DNA of 64,000 bases from contig NZ_BMUT01000006.1 of NCBI RefSeq assembly GCF_014650335.1, positions 1 through 64,000 of the forward strand. Reading direction: 5' to 3'. Shown in pieces: positions 7,483 through 16,695 of the stretch; position 1 is the first letter of the stretch, and the number at the start of each line of letters is the position of its first letter. This stretch comes from Streptomyces hiroshimensis. Its GTDB lineage: Bacteria; Actinomycetota; Actinomycetes; Streptomycetales; Streptomycetaceae. The position numbers and the translations under genes were made by a program. Below the pieces are notes generated by a model, which was not told the DNA's origin, did not search any database, and saw nothing but the letters and a program-made list of their open reading frames with translations.

Positions 7483-9057
7483 CTAGCCGACGAGGGTGCG
7501 GTGCGGCCACCGCGCGCGGGCCTGTTCCTCGGAGCGCATGAGCGCGAACGTCGGCAGACCCTGGGCCGCGCCCTCCGCGACGAGATCCGGGAGGGCGGGC
7601 ACGGGCGCGACGGCGGCCACGTCATCCAGCACCAGGGTCAGTGGTGGGTCGAGCCGACCGGCAGATGACCGTCCGGCCATGCCCCGGCCGTGCTCGACCA
7701 CGCTTGCGACGAGTGCGGTCAGCAGGGGCATCGCACCCGGGCGGGTGCGGGGATCCTCAATCGCCTCACCCACCACGTACAGGGTTCCCCCCTCGGCTAC
7801 AAATGATTCCCAAGCCAGGGAATCGGCTCGATTTGGATTGCATGCATCGCGGACGTGGACGGACGACAGTGCGCCGAGCGCACGCGCGGTCAGCTCATGT
7901 GCGACTTCGCGCCGCTCGGGGTGTCCGGTGAGCGCCGACTCCAGCTCGCCGGCCGCGCCGCCCGCCGCCTTGACGTGCGTGCGCAGGATCCGCACGGGCT
8001 CGTGCGCCGCCGTGCCCTGCGCCCAGCGGAGCACCTGGCGGAAGGGCCGGCCGTCCACGGCGGCGGCGTGCAGCCAGCAGCGCAGCAGCGTCTCCGCGGT
8101 GTCCGCGGTGGCCGAGTCGAGGGCGCTGAGGGGGCGTACGGGCGCGAGCAGGGCGGCTGCGCGGGCGGCGGCGGTCTCCCGGGCCGTACAGCCCGCTACG
8201 GGGGACCAGCGGAGGCGGTCCGGGGTGTCGAGGAGGTGACTCGGGTCGAAGACGTGCACCGGGCCGAGCTTGGCGCGGGCGTCCTTCGTACCGGACCACA
8301 GCGCCGGGTCGCTCGTGGTGACCAGGACGGGCCCCGCGGCCTCCAGCACGGCCCGGGCGGCGGTGTCACCGCGGTCGGCGCCGTAGAAGACGCCGGGAGC
8401 GGAGGAGGTGAGGGGGCCGGCCGGAGTCGCGCTGACCGGGTCCGCGGGCCGGGGCGAGCGCGGTGCGGGAACGGGCGCGGGAACGGACGCGGGGACGGTG
8501 GCGGGAGCCGGGGCCGGGACGGGAGCCGGGGCCGGGACGGGAGCCGGGGTGGCCGCTTCGGCCGATGCCGAACCGGCCGCCGCCTGCCCGGGCGCTGAAC
8601 CCGGTGCTTGGCCGGGCGCCTGACCAGGCGTCGGGCCCGGCGCCGTACCCGGCTCCGGAGCAGAAGCCGAACGGGGCCTCTCCACCAAGGCCAGCGCCTC
8701 CGCCCGCCGCCGCGCCCGTACCGCTCTCCACCGCGCCACCGTCCCCACGACGAAGACGCCGACGACGACAAGGACCAGGAGCTCGCCGACCAGGAGGCCC
8801 CAGAAGAGGCCGTAGCCGGACAGGCTGTCCGCCGGGGTGTCCGGCCAGGCGGCCGGGAGGTCGCGCGGCCGGGTCACCAGGTGCCGCAGGGCCAGGGGCG
8901 TACGGGTGAGGGTGACCGCCTCCGGCCAGGCGCCGTGGGCGAAGAGCGCGGCCAGGCCCGTCGTCGCCCACACCAGCAGCGTCATGCCCAGCAGCAGCAC
9001 GATGACCGCCATCAGCAGCCCGTCCGGGATGCCGCGCTCCGGCTGCCGGTTGCTCAT
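7483..9057 (-). CDS. cmdA: CmdA-like membrane protein related to VirD4/TraG coupling ATPases
   Basis: A 524-residue protein with two N-terminal membrane segments (about residues 13-40 and 84-106), a long Ala/Pro linker (about 130-215) and a VirD4/TraG-like ATPase region. That region aligns by eye with ATPases that read 'VTSVKPDL..., LGPVWVFDP' and 'LDEAANIAPLPDLP...GGQG'. Here they are VTTSDPAL, LGPVHVFDPS and LDDVAAVAPVPALPDLVAEGAAQG. The P-loop position reads GADRGDTAAR, lacking the GKT. It is the last gene of the leftward cluster, 58 bp after cmdB. The symbol rests on recalled synteny with SCO4126. Confidence 0.75.
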   Translation of the reverse strand: MSNRQPERGIPDGLLMAVIVLLLGMTLLVWATTGLAALFAHGAWPEAVTLTRTPLALRHLVTRPRDLPAAWPDTPADSLSGYGLFWGLLVGELLVLVVVGVFVVGTVARWRAVRARRRAEALALVERPRSASAPEPGTAPGPTPGQAPGQAPGSAPGQAAAGSASAEAATPAPVPAPAPVPAPAPATVPASVPAPVPAPRSPRPADPVSATPAGPLTSSAPGVFYGADRGDTAARAVLEAAGPVLVTTSDPALWSGTKDARAKLGPVHVFDPSHLLDTPDRLRWSPVAGCTARETAAARAAALLAPVRPLSALDSATADTAETLLRCWLHAAAVDGRPFRQVLRWAQGTAAHEPVRILRTHVKAAGGAAGELESALTGHPERREVAHELTARALGALSSVHVRDACNPNRADSLAWESFVAEGGTLYVVGEAIEDPRTRPGAMPLLTALVASVVEHGRGMAGRSSAGRLDPPLTLVLDDVAAVAPVPALPDLVAEGAAQGLPTFALMRSEEQARARWPHRTLVG

Positions 9058-9115
9058 CCGCCGTTCCCCCTCCCCGTTTCCGCCCTTGCCTCAGGCCCTC
9101 AAGCCCTCAGGCCTT

Positions 9116-10531
9116 TCAGGCCACCGTCGATTCCGATTCCGATTCCGACTCCGGTGACGAACCCGCTTCCAGGGCCGCGGCCGCCCGCTCCGCCGCCGCG
9201 GCCTCCGCCGCGAGCTCGCGCGCGAAGTCGCCGTCCTCGGTCATGGCCCGGTCGGTGTAGACGAGCGGGCGTTCGATGTCGGTGATGAGGTGTTTGACGA
9301 CCTGGACGTTGCCGTTGACGTCCCAGACGGCGATGCCCGGGGTGAGCGTGGGGATGATCTCCACGGCCCAGCGGGGCAGGCCGAGCACCCGGCCCGTGGC
9401 GCGGGCCTCGTCCGCCTTCTGGGCGTAGATGGTGCGTGTGGAGGCCATCTTCAGGATCGCCGCGGCCTCGCGGGCCGCCGCGCCGTCGACGACGTCGGAC
9501 AAGTGGTGGACCACCGCCACGAACGACAGGCCGAGCCGCCGGCCGAACTTCAGCAGCCGCTGGAAGAGCTGGGCCACGAACGGCGAGTTGATGATGTGCC
9601 AGGCCTCCTCGACCAGGAAGATCCGTTTCTTCCGGTCGGGCCTGATCCAGGTGTGCTCCAGCCAGACGCCCACGATCGCCATGAGGATGGGCATGGCGAT
9701 GGAGTTGCGGTCGATGTGGGAGAGGTCGAAGACGATCAGCGGGGCGTCGAGGTCGATGCCGGCCGTCGTCGGCCCGTCGAACATGCCGCGCAGGTCACCG
9801 TCCACCAGCCGGTCCAGCACCAGGGCGACGTCGAGGCCCCAGGCGCGGACGTCGTCTATGTCGACGTTCATCGTCTCCGCGGACTCGGCCTCAGGGTGGC
9901 GCAGCTGCTCCACGATGTCGGTCAGCACCGGCTGCCGGTCGAGGATCGTCTCGTTCACGTAGGCGTGGGCGACCTTGAGGGCGAAGCCGGCGCGCTCGTC
10001 GAGGCCCCGGCCCATCGCGACCTCGATGATCGTGCGCAGCAGGGCGAGCTGCCCGGTCGTGGTGATCGAAGGGTCGAGCGGGTTGAGCCGGATGCCGCCT
10101 TCGCGGGCCGCCATCGGGTCCAGCCGGACGGGCGTTATGCCCAGCTCCTGGGCGATCAGGTTCCACTCGCCGACGCCGTCCTCGCCCTGGGCGTCCAGGA
10201 CGACGACCTGCCGGTCGCGGAAGCGCAGCTGGCGCAGGACGTAGGTCTTCTCCAGCGCCGACTTGCCGTTGCCGGACTCGCCGAGGACGAGCCAGTGCGG
10301 CGCCGGCAGCTGCTGGCCGTAGAGCTGGAAGGGGTCGTAGATATAGCCCTTGCCGGAGTAGACCTCGCGCCCGATGACCACGCCGGAGTCGCCGAGGCCG
10401 GGGGCGGCGGTCGGCAGGTAGACGGCCTGCGCCTGGCCGGTGGAGGTCCGTACGGGCAGCCGCGTGGTCTCCACCTTCCCGAAGAGGAAGCTGGTGAACG
10501 CGTCGGTCAGGGAGGCGAGCGGGTCGAGCAC
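9116..10531 (-). CDS. cmdB: CmdB-like VirB4-family ATPase
   Basis: A 471-residue ATPase resembling the C-terminal motor of VirB4/TraC conjugation ATPases. Walker A is GESGNGKSA (about residue 83), Walker B is RIFLVEEAWHI (about 300), and a following FGRRLGLSFVAVVHHLSD segment is typical of the family. The C-terminus is a Ser-Glu repeat. The GTG start has AGGGGCAG upstream and lies 10 bp after the cmdC stop, so both are in one transcript. It is predicted to energise a membrane channel. The symbol follows recalled synteny with SCO4127, whose cluster affects sporulation and antibiotic production in S. coelicolor. Confidence 0.82.
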   Translation of the reverse strand: MLDPLASLTDAFTSFLFGKVETTRLPVRTSTGQAQAVYLPTAAPGLGDSGVVIGREVYSGKGYIYDPFQLYGQQLPAPHWLVLGESGNGKSALEKTYVLRQLRFRDRQVVVLDAQGEDGVGEWNLIAQELGITPVRLDPMAAREGGIRLNPLDPSITTTGQLALLRTIIEVAMGRGLDERAGFALKVAHAYVNETILDRQPVLTDIVEQLRHPEAESAETMNVDIDDVRAWGLDVALVLDRLVDGDLRGMFDGPTTAGIDLDAPLIVFDLSHIDRNSIAMPILMAIVGVWLEHTWIRPDRKKRIFLVEEAWHIINSPFVAQLFQRLLKFGRRLGLSFVAVVHHLSDVVDGAAAREAAAILKMASTRTIYAQKADEARATGRVLGLPRWAVEIIPTLTPGIAVWDVNGNVQVVKHLITDIERPLVYTDRAMTEDGDFARELAAEAAAAERAAAALEAGSSPESESESESTVA

Positions 10532-10541
10532 GGCACTGCCC

Positions 10542-12101
10542 CTATCGTCGGATGCCGGTCGCGAACGGCAGGGTGTTGACGAAGGCCCGGTGGTGCTCGC
10601 GGTCGCACCACTCCAGCTTCAGGTAGCTCTTGCCGGCCGAGGCTCTTATGGTCCGCTTGTCGCGCGCGAGCGCTTCCGGCGAGCGCGAGGACACCGTGAT
10701 GTACCCGACGAGGTTGACGCCGGCCGCGCCGCTGGCGAGATCCTCGCCGCGCTGGTCGACACGGGAGTGGTGGGCGACGTCGCGCGGGTCGACGACGCGG
10801 TTCATCTTGGCGGCGCGGGAGGCGTCCGCGTCGTCGTTGGTCTTCTCCGTCAACATGCGCTCGATGGCGACGTCGGTGGGCTCCAGGTCCATGCAGACGG
10901 CGACCGTGCGGATGACGTCCGGGGTGTGGACGAGCAGGGGCGCCAGGAAGTTGACCCCCACGGGCGTCATGGGCCACTCCTTCACCCAAGCGGTGGAGTG
11001 ACACCAGGGTGCGCGTGTTGACGACTCGCGGGTCTTCGCCTGGAGGTAGGTCGGCTCCATGGCGTCCAGCTCGGCGGGCCAGGCGTTGCGCTGGGTCATG
11101 GCCTGGATGTGGTCGATGGGGTGGTCCGGGTCGTACATGGAGTGCACGAGGGACGACAGCCGGCTCTGGCCGAGGGGCTGGCGCACCCGGATGTCGGCCT
11201 CGGCGAGCCGGGCGCAGATGTCCGTCAGCTCGCGCGCCATGACCACCGCGAGGCCGCCGTCGCGGTCCAGGCGCCGCTTGCCGCCGTCGTGGCGGGAGGC
11301 GCGCGCGATGGCGTTGGCCTCGGCGGCCAGCTCGCGGGTGTAGTGCATGCAGGCGACGAGGTAGGCGCGGTGCTGCTCGGAGGAGGTCGACACCATCGAC
11401 TGCAGCTGGTCGTAGGAGTCCTTGAGCCACTTCGGGGAGCTCGTGTCGCCGCGCCGCTCGACGTCCTTGGCGTGGGCGTCGGGGTCGGCGGGGAGGGTGC
11501 GGGCGAGCATCTGGATACGGGTGACGTAGCCGTCCCCGTTGGCGACGTGCTTCAGCAGCGTGCCGAACCGGTCGACCAGCGCCTCCTGGTCCTCGGAGTC
11601 GCGCAGGCCCACGCCGGGGCCCTCGATCTCGATCGCCGCGGTGACCGTGCGCCGGTCGGCGTGCAGCAGCACCGCGATCTCGTCGGGGCCGAAGGGCGCC
11701 GCGAGCCAGTTGATCCGCCCGATGCCCGGGGGCGGGCCGACCTCGATCTCACGGCCGTCCAGGCGGGTGCCCGCCTCGGCGGCGACGGACCGGTAGGTGG
11801 TGCCGCGGCGCAGGGTGCGCTTGAACGAGCGGTTGATCTCAAACCATTTGTAGAACGTACGGCCCTTGTACGGGACGTACACGGCGGCCAGCGCCAGCAT
11901 CGGGAACCCGGTGAGCGTGACGATCCGCAGTGGCAGCACGGGCACCAGAAGGCCGCACATCATGCCGAGGAACGCCCCGGCGATGATCAGCGCGATCTCC
12001 CCGGTCTCCCGGTTCTTGCCGACGACCGCGTTGGGACGCGCGCGGCCGATCAGATACGTACGGCGGGCCGCGACCGGCTGGGACTGGGCCTGGATCGTCA
12101 A
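10542..12101 (-). CDS. cmdC: CmdC-like membrane protein (SCO6880 family)
   Basis: A 519-residue protein with two hydrophobic segments near residues 37-75 (PrgI/VirB3-like position) and a large soluble region ending RAFVNTLPFATGIRR. It resembles what is called the SCO6880 family. Combined with the separate CmdB motor it may equal a split VirB3-VirB4: membrane anchor and N-terminal half here, ATPase there (inference). The TTG start is preceded by AGGAGGTGA and overlaps the cmdD stop by four bases (TTGA), indicating translational coupling. Confidence 0.8.
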   Translation of the reverse strand: MTIQAQSQPVAARRTYLIGRARPNAVVGKNRETGEIALIIAGAFLGMMCGLLVPVLPLRIVTLTGFPMLALAAVYVPYKGRTFYKWFEINRSFKRTLRRGTTYRSVAAEAGTRLDGREIEVGPPPGIGRINWLAAPFGPDEIAVLLHADRRTVTAAIEIEGPGVGLRDSEDQEALVDRFGTLLKHVANGDGYVTRIQMLARTLPADPDAHAKDVERRGDTSSPKWLKDSYDQLQSMVSTSSEQHRAYLVACMHYTRELAAEANAIARASRHDGGKRRLDRDGGLAVVMARELTDICARLAEADIRVRQPLGQSRLSSLVHSMYDPDHPIDHIQAMTQRNAWPAELDAMEPTYLQAKTRESSTRAPWCHSTAWVKEWPMTPVGVNFLAPLLVHTPDVIRTVAVCMDLEPTDVAIERMLTEKTNDDADASRAAKMNRVVDPRDVAHHSRVDQRGEDLASGAAGVNLVGYITVSSRSPEALARDKRTIRASAGKSYLKLEWCDREHHRAFVNTLPFATGIRR

Positions 12102-13441
12102 CTCCGCTCACCTCCTGGCGTATTGCTGCGGTTCTGTGCACGCGGCGCACGGGCGGCGGAATTGCCGCTTCCGTTGCCCCTGTTGTCGCCGGTACGGGCG
12201 GGGGGCCGGGTGCTGTGGGCGGCGACACCGCCCGCCACGGAGTCGGCCGGCCGGGCCTGGTGGCCGTTGCCGCCGCCGGGGCCGCCGCCCGAGCCGCGGG
12301 TGCTGTGGGTCGTGATGCCCTGCTTGACCAGGGCGGCGGGAGAGGAGATCACGGCGGCGGCCCGCCGGGACGCCGCGTCGTTGCTCGCACTGCGCGTGCT
12401 CGCGATCTCATCGCCGAAGCCGGGCACGAAGCGGTAGATCATCGCACTGGCGAAGATGGCGAGGATGATGATCGCGAGCCCGGAGACGACGGCCGAGAAG
12501 GAGTTCGGGCCCTTGCCGGACGACAGGGCTCCGGCAAGGCCCAGCACCACGACGATGATCGGCTTGACCAGGATCACCGCGATCATGATGCCCGCCCAGC
12601 GGCGGACGTGGCCCCACATGTTCTTGTCGACCAGCCCCGCGTAGACGGCGGTGCCGAGGAGCGCGCCCACGTAGAGCAGGGCGGCGCGGATCACCAGCTC
12701 CAGCCAGAGGACGCCTGCGGCGAGCACCGAGACCAGGGACACCACGATCAGCATGATCGGGCCGCCGCCGATGCCCTCGCCCTTCTTCAGGGCGTCGGCG
12801 AAGGTGCCGAAGAAAGCGTCGTTGTTCGCGTTCGTGCCGGTGGCGATGACTTCCGTGACGGCATCGGTGGCGGACACGAGCGTGTAGAGGATCAGCGGGG
12901 TGAACGCCGAGGCCAGCACGGTGAGCCAGAGGAAGCCGACGGCTTCCGTGAACGCCTCGGTGAAGGGCACGCCGCGCACGGCACGCTTGGCGACGGCCAG
13001 CAGCCACAGCACGAGCGTGAGCACGGTGGAGGCGGCGAAGACCACGGCGTACTGGCGCAGGAAGGTGGCGTTGGTGAAGTCCACGTTGCCGGTGGCCTCG
13101 ACGGCGCCGGACAGCTTCCGGATGATCCAGGAGGCGGCGTCGGCGCAGCCTTTCGCCAGGGAGGCGAGGGGGTCGAGGGCGGTTTGGGGGTCGGGGGCCG
13201 AGGGGGACGATCCCTTGCTGTCCTTGCCCTGGCAGATGCTCTTGGCCTGCCCGACGATGAGGTCGCAGGGGTCCTTGCCGCTCTGGCTGGGGCTCGATGA
13301 GGGCGCCGGCGAGGTCGACGGCGGGGCTGACGGCGGAGGCGTGGGGTCCGCAGCGGCTCGCGAAGCCAGCGCGGTCATGGTCACCTGGACGGACACCACT
13401 GCCGCCGTCAGGGAGAGGCCACGGCGACGGCTACCTGGCAT
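12098..13441 (-). CDS. cmdD: CmdD-like polytopic membrane protein (VirB6/TrbL-like)
   Basis: A 447-residue protein with an N-terminal signal sequence, a Pro/Ser-rich stretch, and a soluble segment with paired Cys (DPCDLIV...SICQGKD). At least six membrane segments follow between about residues 125 and 345, then a Gly/Arg/Asn-rich hydrophilic tail. This layout is that of VirB6/TrbL inner-membrane channel proteins. The ATG at 13441 has GGAGGG upstream and overlaps the cmdE stop by 11 bp. It corresponds to SCO4129 by recalled synteny. Confidence 0.8.
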   Translation of the reverse strand: MPGSRRRGLSLTAAVVSVQVTMTALASRAAADPTPPPSAPPSTSPAPSSSPSQSGKDPCDLIVGQAKSICQGKDSKGSSPSAPDPQTALDPLASLAKGCADAASWIIRKLSGAVEATGNVDFTNATFLRQYAVVFAASTVLTLVLWLLAVAKRAVRGVPFTEAFTEAVGFLWLTVLASAFTPLILYTLVSATDAVTEVIATGTNANNDAFFGTFADALKKGEGIGGGPIMLIVVSLVSVLAAGVLWLELVIRAALLYVGALLGTAVYAGLVDKNMWGHVRRWAGIMIAVILVKPIIVVVLGLAGALSSGKGPNSFSAVVSGLAIIILAIFASAMIYRFVPGFGDEIASTRSASNDAASRRAAAVISSPAALVKQGITTHSTRGSGGGPGGGNGHQARPADSVAGGVAAHSTRPPARTGDNRGNGSGNSAARAPRAQNRSNTPGGERS

Positions 13442-14273
13442 AAGTGAACCCTCCGTACCCCTTGACCGCATTGGTGATCTCGTCGGCGCTCGAAGCGCGG
13501 ATGTCGCCGCTGACCGGCGCGGGTCCCTGCTTCTGATCGGACGAGACGAGCTTCCAGTCGTCGTTCGTCCAGCGGAGCTTCTGGATGATCGTGAACCAGG
13601 TCTGGGCGACCGGCTTGGTCGATCCCTCCCCGGCGAGGCCCACCAGGCCCGTGCACCAGACCTCGACGGTGGCCTCGGATTCGCTGAACGCGGTGGTCTT
13701 CGTGCCGACGGGAACGGTGCGGGAGACGAACGTCTGGCCCTTCGGGGCGGATCCGTCCGGGTTGAGGCCGAGGTTCTTGAAGAAGTCGGCGGTGTAGGCC
13801 TTGTCCAGCTTGCCCTGGAGATCACGCGCGGCTTCGGGGGTATGGATCGCATCCACGATCGCGTGGCGCGACTCCTCCTTGAACATCCCGTCCCCCCCGA
13901 GCGCCACCGCGAAGTTCGCCGCCGCCGACTGCGCCCCCTGCTCCGTGCGGGCAAAACCGGATGCAATGCCTCCGGTCTTGCCCCCCACCGGCTTCACCCC
14001 CGAAGGGGCCGTCGCCCCCGAGCTGACCTTGTCCCCGCTCTTCTCCGCGTCGTCCGAGTCGGACCCGCCGCCTCTGTTGGCGAAGGCGATGGCCGCGATG
14101 AGCAGGACCACGACGCCCACGACCGTGATCATGTTCCGGCTGGAGAACCCCGCGCGCCCGCCGCGCGCCCCGCGCCCCCGGCGGGCCCCGTACGGATCAC
14201 CCTCGCCCTCCGGCAGCCGGGTGCGGGTCAGGCCGTGGTCCTCGTCGTCGTAGCCGTCCTCGCCGAGACTCAT
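13431..14273 (-). CDS. cmdE: CmdE-like single-pass protein (TcpC/VirB8-like)
   Basis: A 280-residue protein with a charged cytoplasmic N-terminus, one membrane helix (about residues 48-66) and an extracytoplasmic region with two related halves. This is the architecture of TcpC, the VirB8-like NTF2-fold component of Gram-positive conjugation channels. The ATG at 14273 is spaced about 11 bases from GAGGGG; a GTG three codons upstream is too close to that site. The gene lies 247 bp after cmdF, a GC-rich interval with no clear gene. Confidence 0.78.
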   Translation of the reverse strand: MSLGEDGYDDEDHGLTRTRLPEGEGDPYGARRGRGARGGRAGFSSRNMITVVGVVVLLIAAIAFANRGGGSDSDDAEKSGDKVSSGATAPSGVKPVGGKTGGIASGFARTEQGAQSAAANFAVALGGDGMFKEESRHAIVDAIHTPEAARDLQGKLDKAYTADFFKNLGLNPDGSAPKGQTFVSRTVPVGTKTTAFSESEATVEVWCTGLVGLAGEGSTKPVAQTWFTIIQKLRWTNDDWKLVSSDQKQGPAPVSGDIRASSADEITNAVKGYGGFTYAR

Positions 14274-14520
14274 AGCGCGCACGTCCCCTCATACGTCGTC
14301 GCCGCTGTGGCACCCGCATATGACGGTAGCGGCGGGAGGGGAATCCCGGGGGAGGGGGACGAAGGGGTGTGAGGGGGCATCAGGTGGCAGCCTCGGGTGC
14401 GGGGGAATCGGGGACGAGAGGGTCTGCGCGGGGGCGATGCGCGAGGGGGCAGGTGGCAGGGGTCGGGCCCCGGCCGGGGCGGGGGTACCGGGGCGCGTGA
14501 CGCCCGTGCGCCCCCCGTGC

Positions 14521-14829
14521 TCAGACGGCCATGCCGTAGACGATGGTGAAGAGGGTGCCGAGCGAGCCGATGATGAAGACGCCGGTGAGTCCGGCGACGA
14601 TCAGACCCTTGCCCTGCTCCGCGCTGAAGGTGTCGCGCAGTGCGGTCGCGCCGATCCGCTGCTTCGCCGCGCCCCAGATCGCGATGGCGAGGCACAACAG
14701 GATCGCCACGGCCATGATGACCTCGATCATCACGCGAGCCTCGTTGCCCAGGCTACCGAACGGCCCCCAGTTGGGGGCGATTCCGCCAATAATGGTGTTG
14801 ATGTCGCCCTTGCCGGCCGCCAAAAACAT
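14521..14829 (-). CDS. cmdF: CmdF-like small two-helix membrane protein (VirB2/TrbC-like)
   Basis: A 102-residue protein with two hydrophobic helices (about residues 33-53 and 74-98) separated by a basic loop (AAKQRIGATALRD). This is the size and topology of VirB2/TrbC pilins, without a clear cleavable signal peptide. It is the first gene of the six-gene leftward cluster. Its promoter must lie in the 378-bp interval shared with the divergent kinase gene. Confidence 0.75.
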   Translation of the reverse strand: MFLAAGKGDINTIIGGIAPNWGPFGSLGNEARVMIEVIMAVAILLCLAIAIWGAAKQRIGATALRDTFSAEQGKGLIVAGLTGVFIIGSLGTLFTIVYGMAV

Positions 14830-15207
14830 GTGTAACTCACCGCCCCTTATGGGTTGTTGCCATCACCCTCACCGCTGGGCAAAGGTCAGGACCTATCTTC
14901 GCCGAAGATCCCGCCCCAGCATGTCGACTTGGCGGCATTTCTTGGCGGAACTCGTACGCATGCTCCCCGTAGGCCCCTGACCTGCGACGCAAGGCGATGT
15001 CAGTGGGTGCTCCTAAGGTGACTCTGTGTATCACGGGTGTCGGCGGCGGGCAATCATCGCCGGATCGGGGGGCCATGGGGATGTTCGGACGACTGTGTGT
15101 TCGGTCGGTACGCTGTCCCGAGCGCCGCCCGGGTCCTGCCGACCGCACCCCGGGGCCGTCGGGCCGGCTCGCGCGCTACGGGGGCATCGAGATCAAGGGT
15201 GGTACGG
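14830..15207. promoter_or_regulatory. divergent intergenic region between cmdF and the kinase gene
   Basis: 378 bp with no convincing gene. It must carry promoters in both directions. A 15-bp inverted repeat, ATCTTCGCCGAAGAT (14895-14909), sits 66 bp before the cmdF start and could be an operator or a leader hairpin. No clear -35/-10 pair was assigned. Confidence 0.5.
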
Positions 15208-16659
15208 GTGCTGGTTGCCGATCGGTACCGGCTGGAGGAGCTGCTCGGCCGCGGTGGCATGGGCGAAGTCTGGCAGGCGCAGGACGAGGTGCTGGGCCGT
15301 CAGGTCGCCGTGAAGCTGCTGCTGGGCGACGACGGCGACGAATCCGCCGCCTCCCGCTTCCGGCTGGAGGCGCAGACGGCCGCGCGCCTGAATCACCCTC
15401 AGGTGGTGGCGGTCTACGACTTCGGGTCCTGGGACGGGCGCTTCTATCTGGTGATGGAGCTGGTCAGGGGTCCCAGCCTGGCCCAGGAGCTGTCCGCGCA
15501 CGGCCCGCTCGCCCCGCGCCGCGTGGCCCGTATCGCCGCGCAGTCCGCGGCGGGCCTGGCCGCGGCGCACCGTCAGGGCGTCGTCCACCGGGACATCAAG
15601 CCCGGCAATCTGATGCTCGACGCCGACGACACCCTGAAGATCGGCGATTTCGGCATCGCCCGCTTCGTGGACGAGACCTCCGCCGCGTTGACGCGCGTCG
15701 GCCAGATCGTCGGCACGAGCACCTATCTCGCCCCGGAGCGGGCCCTGGGCCGCGTCGCCGGTCCCGCCTCCGACGTCTACGCCCTGGGCTGTGTGATCTA
15801 CCAGCTGCTGGCCGGCCAGCCGCCCTTCTGGGCGGACAGCCCCACCGCCCTGCTCTATCTCCACGTGGACCAGCCGCCCGTGCCGCCCCGTCAGCACCGG
15901 GCGGACCTGCCGGCCGCCTTCGAGGCGTATCTGCTGCGGATGCTCGCCAAGAAGCCGGAGGACCGGCCGTCGGCGCAGGAAGTGGCCGACTGGTTCGCCG
16001 GGCCCTCCTGGGAGGAGCCGCCCCGGCCCGTACGGACGCCGATGCCGGCCCCTGCGTCGGCCCCCGCGTCGGCTCTTGCGGCGGGCCCTGTGCCCGCCGC
16101 CGCACCCGCGGCCGCGCCCGCCCCGGTGAGCGCGCCGCCCCCGCCCTCGGTGCGGCCTGCCGTGCCGCGTGCGGCAGCCGTGCCCGGCGTTCCGCGCCAC
16201 GGCGTCCCGGCACCGGCCCCTGTCCCGGCCCCTGCCCACGCCCCGGCGCCGGGCCACCGCCGGAGTGCCGGTGGCGGCAGGAGCCCCCAGGGCATGGGCG
16301 TACGGGCTTCCCAGGGCGCACAGGCCTCCCGGGGCATACGCAGCCCCAAGGTGCTGCTCAGCGCCGTGGCAGGGGTCGTGGCGTTCCTGGTGGCGGCCGT
16401 GATCGGCGCAACGGTGTTCGGAGGCTCGGGCAGCGAGACGGGCTCGCAGCGGCCCGAGGCGCAGCCGTCGGAGTCCGCGGAGCGCGCGCCGGGCGGGGGG
16501 CCCGGGGCGCCGAAGGCCGTGCCCGCCGAGGCGGCTCCGCCGTCCCCCTCGGGCTCCCGCAAGCCGAAGAAGGACCGCAAGAAGTCCAAGGACGGTTCCA
16601 AGGACGGCTCCAAGGACAGCTCCAAGGACGGCAAGGACTCCGGCGAAGACGACGACTGA
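15208..16659 (+). CDS. membrane serine/threonine protein kinase
   Basis: A 483-residue Hanks-type kinase. The glycine loop is LLGRGGMGEVW, the ATP Lys is in VAVKLLL, the catalytic loop is HRDIKPGNLML, and DFG reads DFGIARF. An Ala/Pro-rich linker follows the domain (about residues 275-385), then one membrane helix (VLLSAVAGVVAFLVAAVIGA) and a short Lys/Asp/Ser repeat tail outside. There are no PASTA domains. The GTG at 15208 starts right before the domain and has AAGGGTGG upstream. Its position next to the Cmd cluster suggests, but does not prove, a functional link. Confidence 0.92.
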   Translation: MLVADRYRLEELLGRGGMGEVWQAQDEVLGRQVAVKLLLGDDGDESAASRFRLEAQTAARLNHPQVVAVYDFGSWDGRFYLVMELVRGPSLAQELSAHGPLAPRRVARIAAQSAAGLAAAHRQGVVHRDIKPGNLMLDADDTLKIGDFGIARFVDETSAALTRVGQIVGTSTYLAPERALGRVAGPASDVYALGCVIYQLLAGQPPFWADSPTALLYLHVDQPPVPPRQHRADLPAAFEAYLLRMLAKKPEDRPSAQEVADWFAGPSWEEPPRPVRTPMPAPASAPASALAAGPVPAAAPAAAPAPVSAPPPPSVRPAVPRAAAVPGVPRHGVPAPAPVPAPAHAPAPGHRRSAGGGRSPQGMGVRASQGAQASRGIRSPKVLLSAVAGVVAFLVAAVIGATVFGGSGSETGSQRPEAQPSESAERAPGGGPGAPKAVPAEAAPPSPSGSRKPKKDRKKSKDGSKDGSKDSSKDGKDSGEDDD

Positions 16660-16695
16660 GAACAGCCCGGCCCCCCGGCCCCGCCCCCCCGGGCC

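Noticed and set aside
9290..10579. Long forward frame across cmdB
   Set aside because: Antisense shadow of a GC-rich gene; the reverse frame has Walker A, Walker B and family motifs.
10507..11430. Alternative reverse frame across cmdC, which could hint at a frameshift
   Set aside because: The cmdC frame stays open over its full 519 codons with sensible protein, so no frameshift is needed.
14270..14380. 36-residue Pro/Ser-rich ORF ending on the cmdE start (ATGA overlap)
   Set aside because: Composition is low-complexity and no ribosome site is visible; coupling to cmdE is possible but unsupported.
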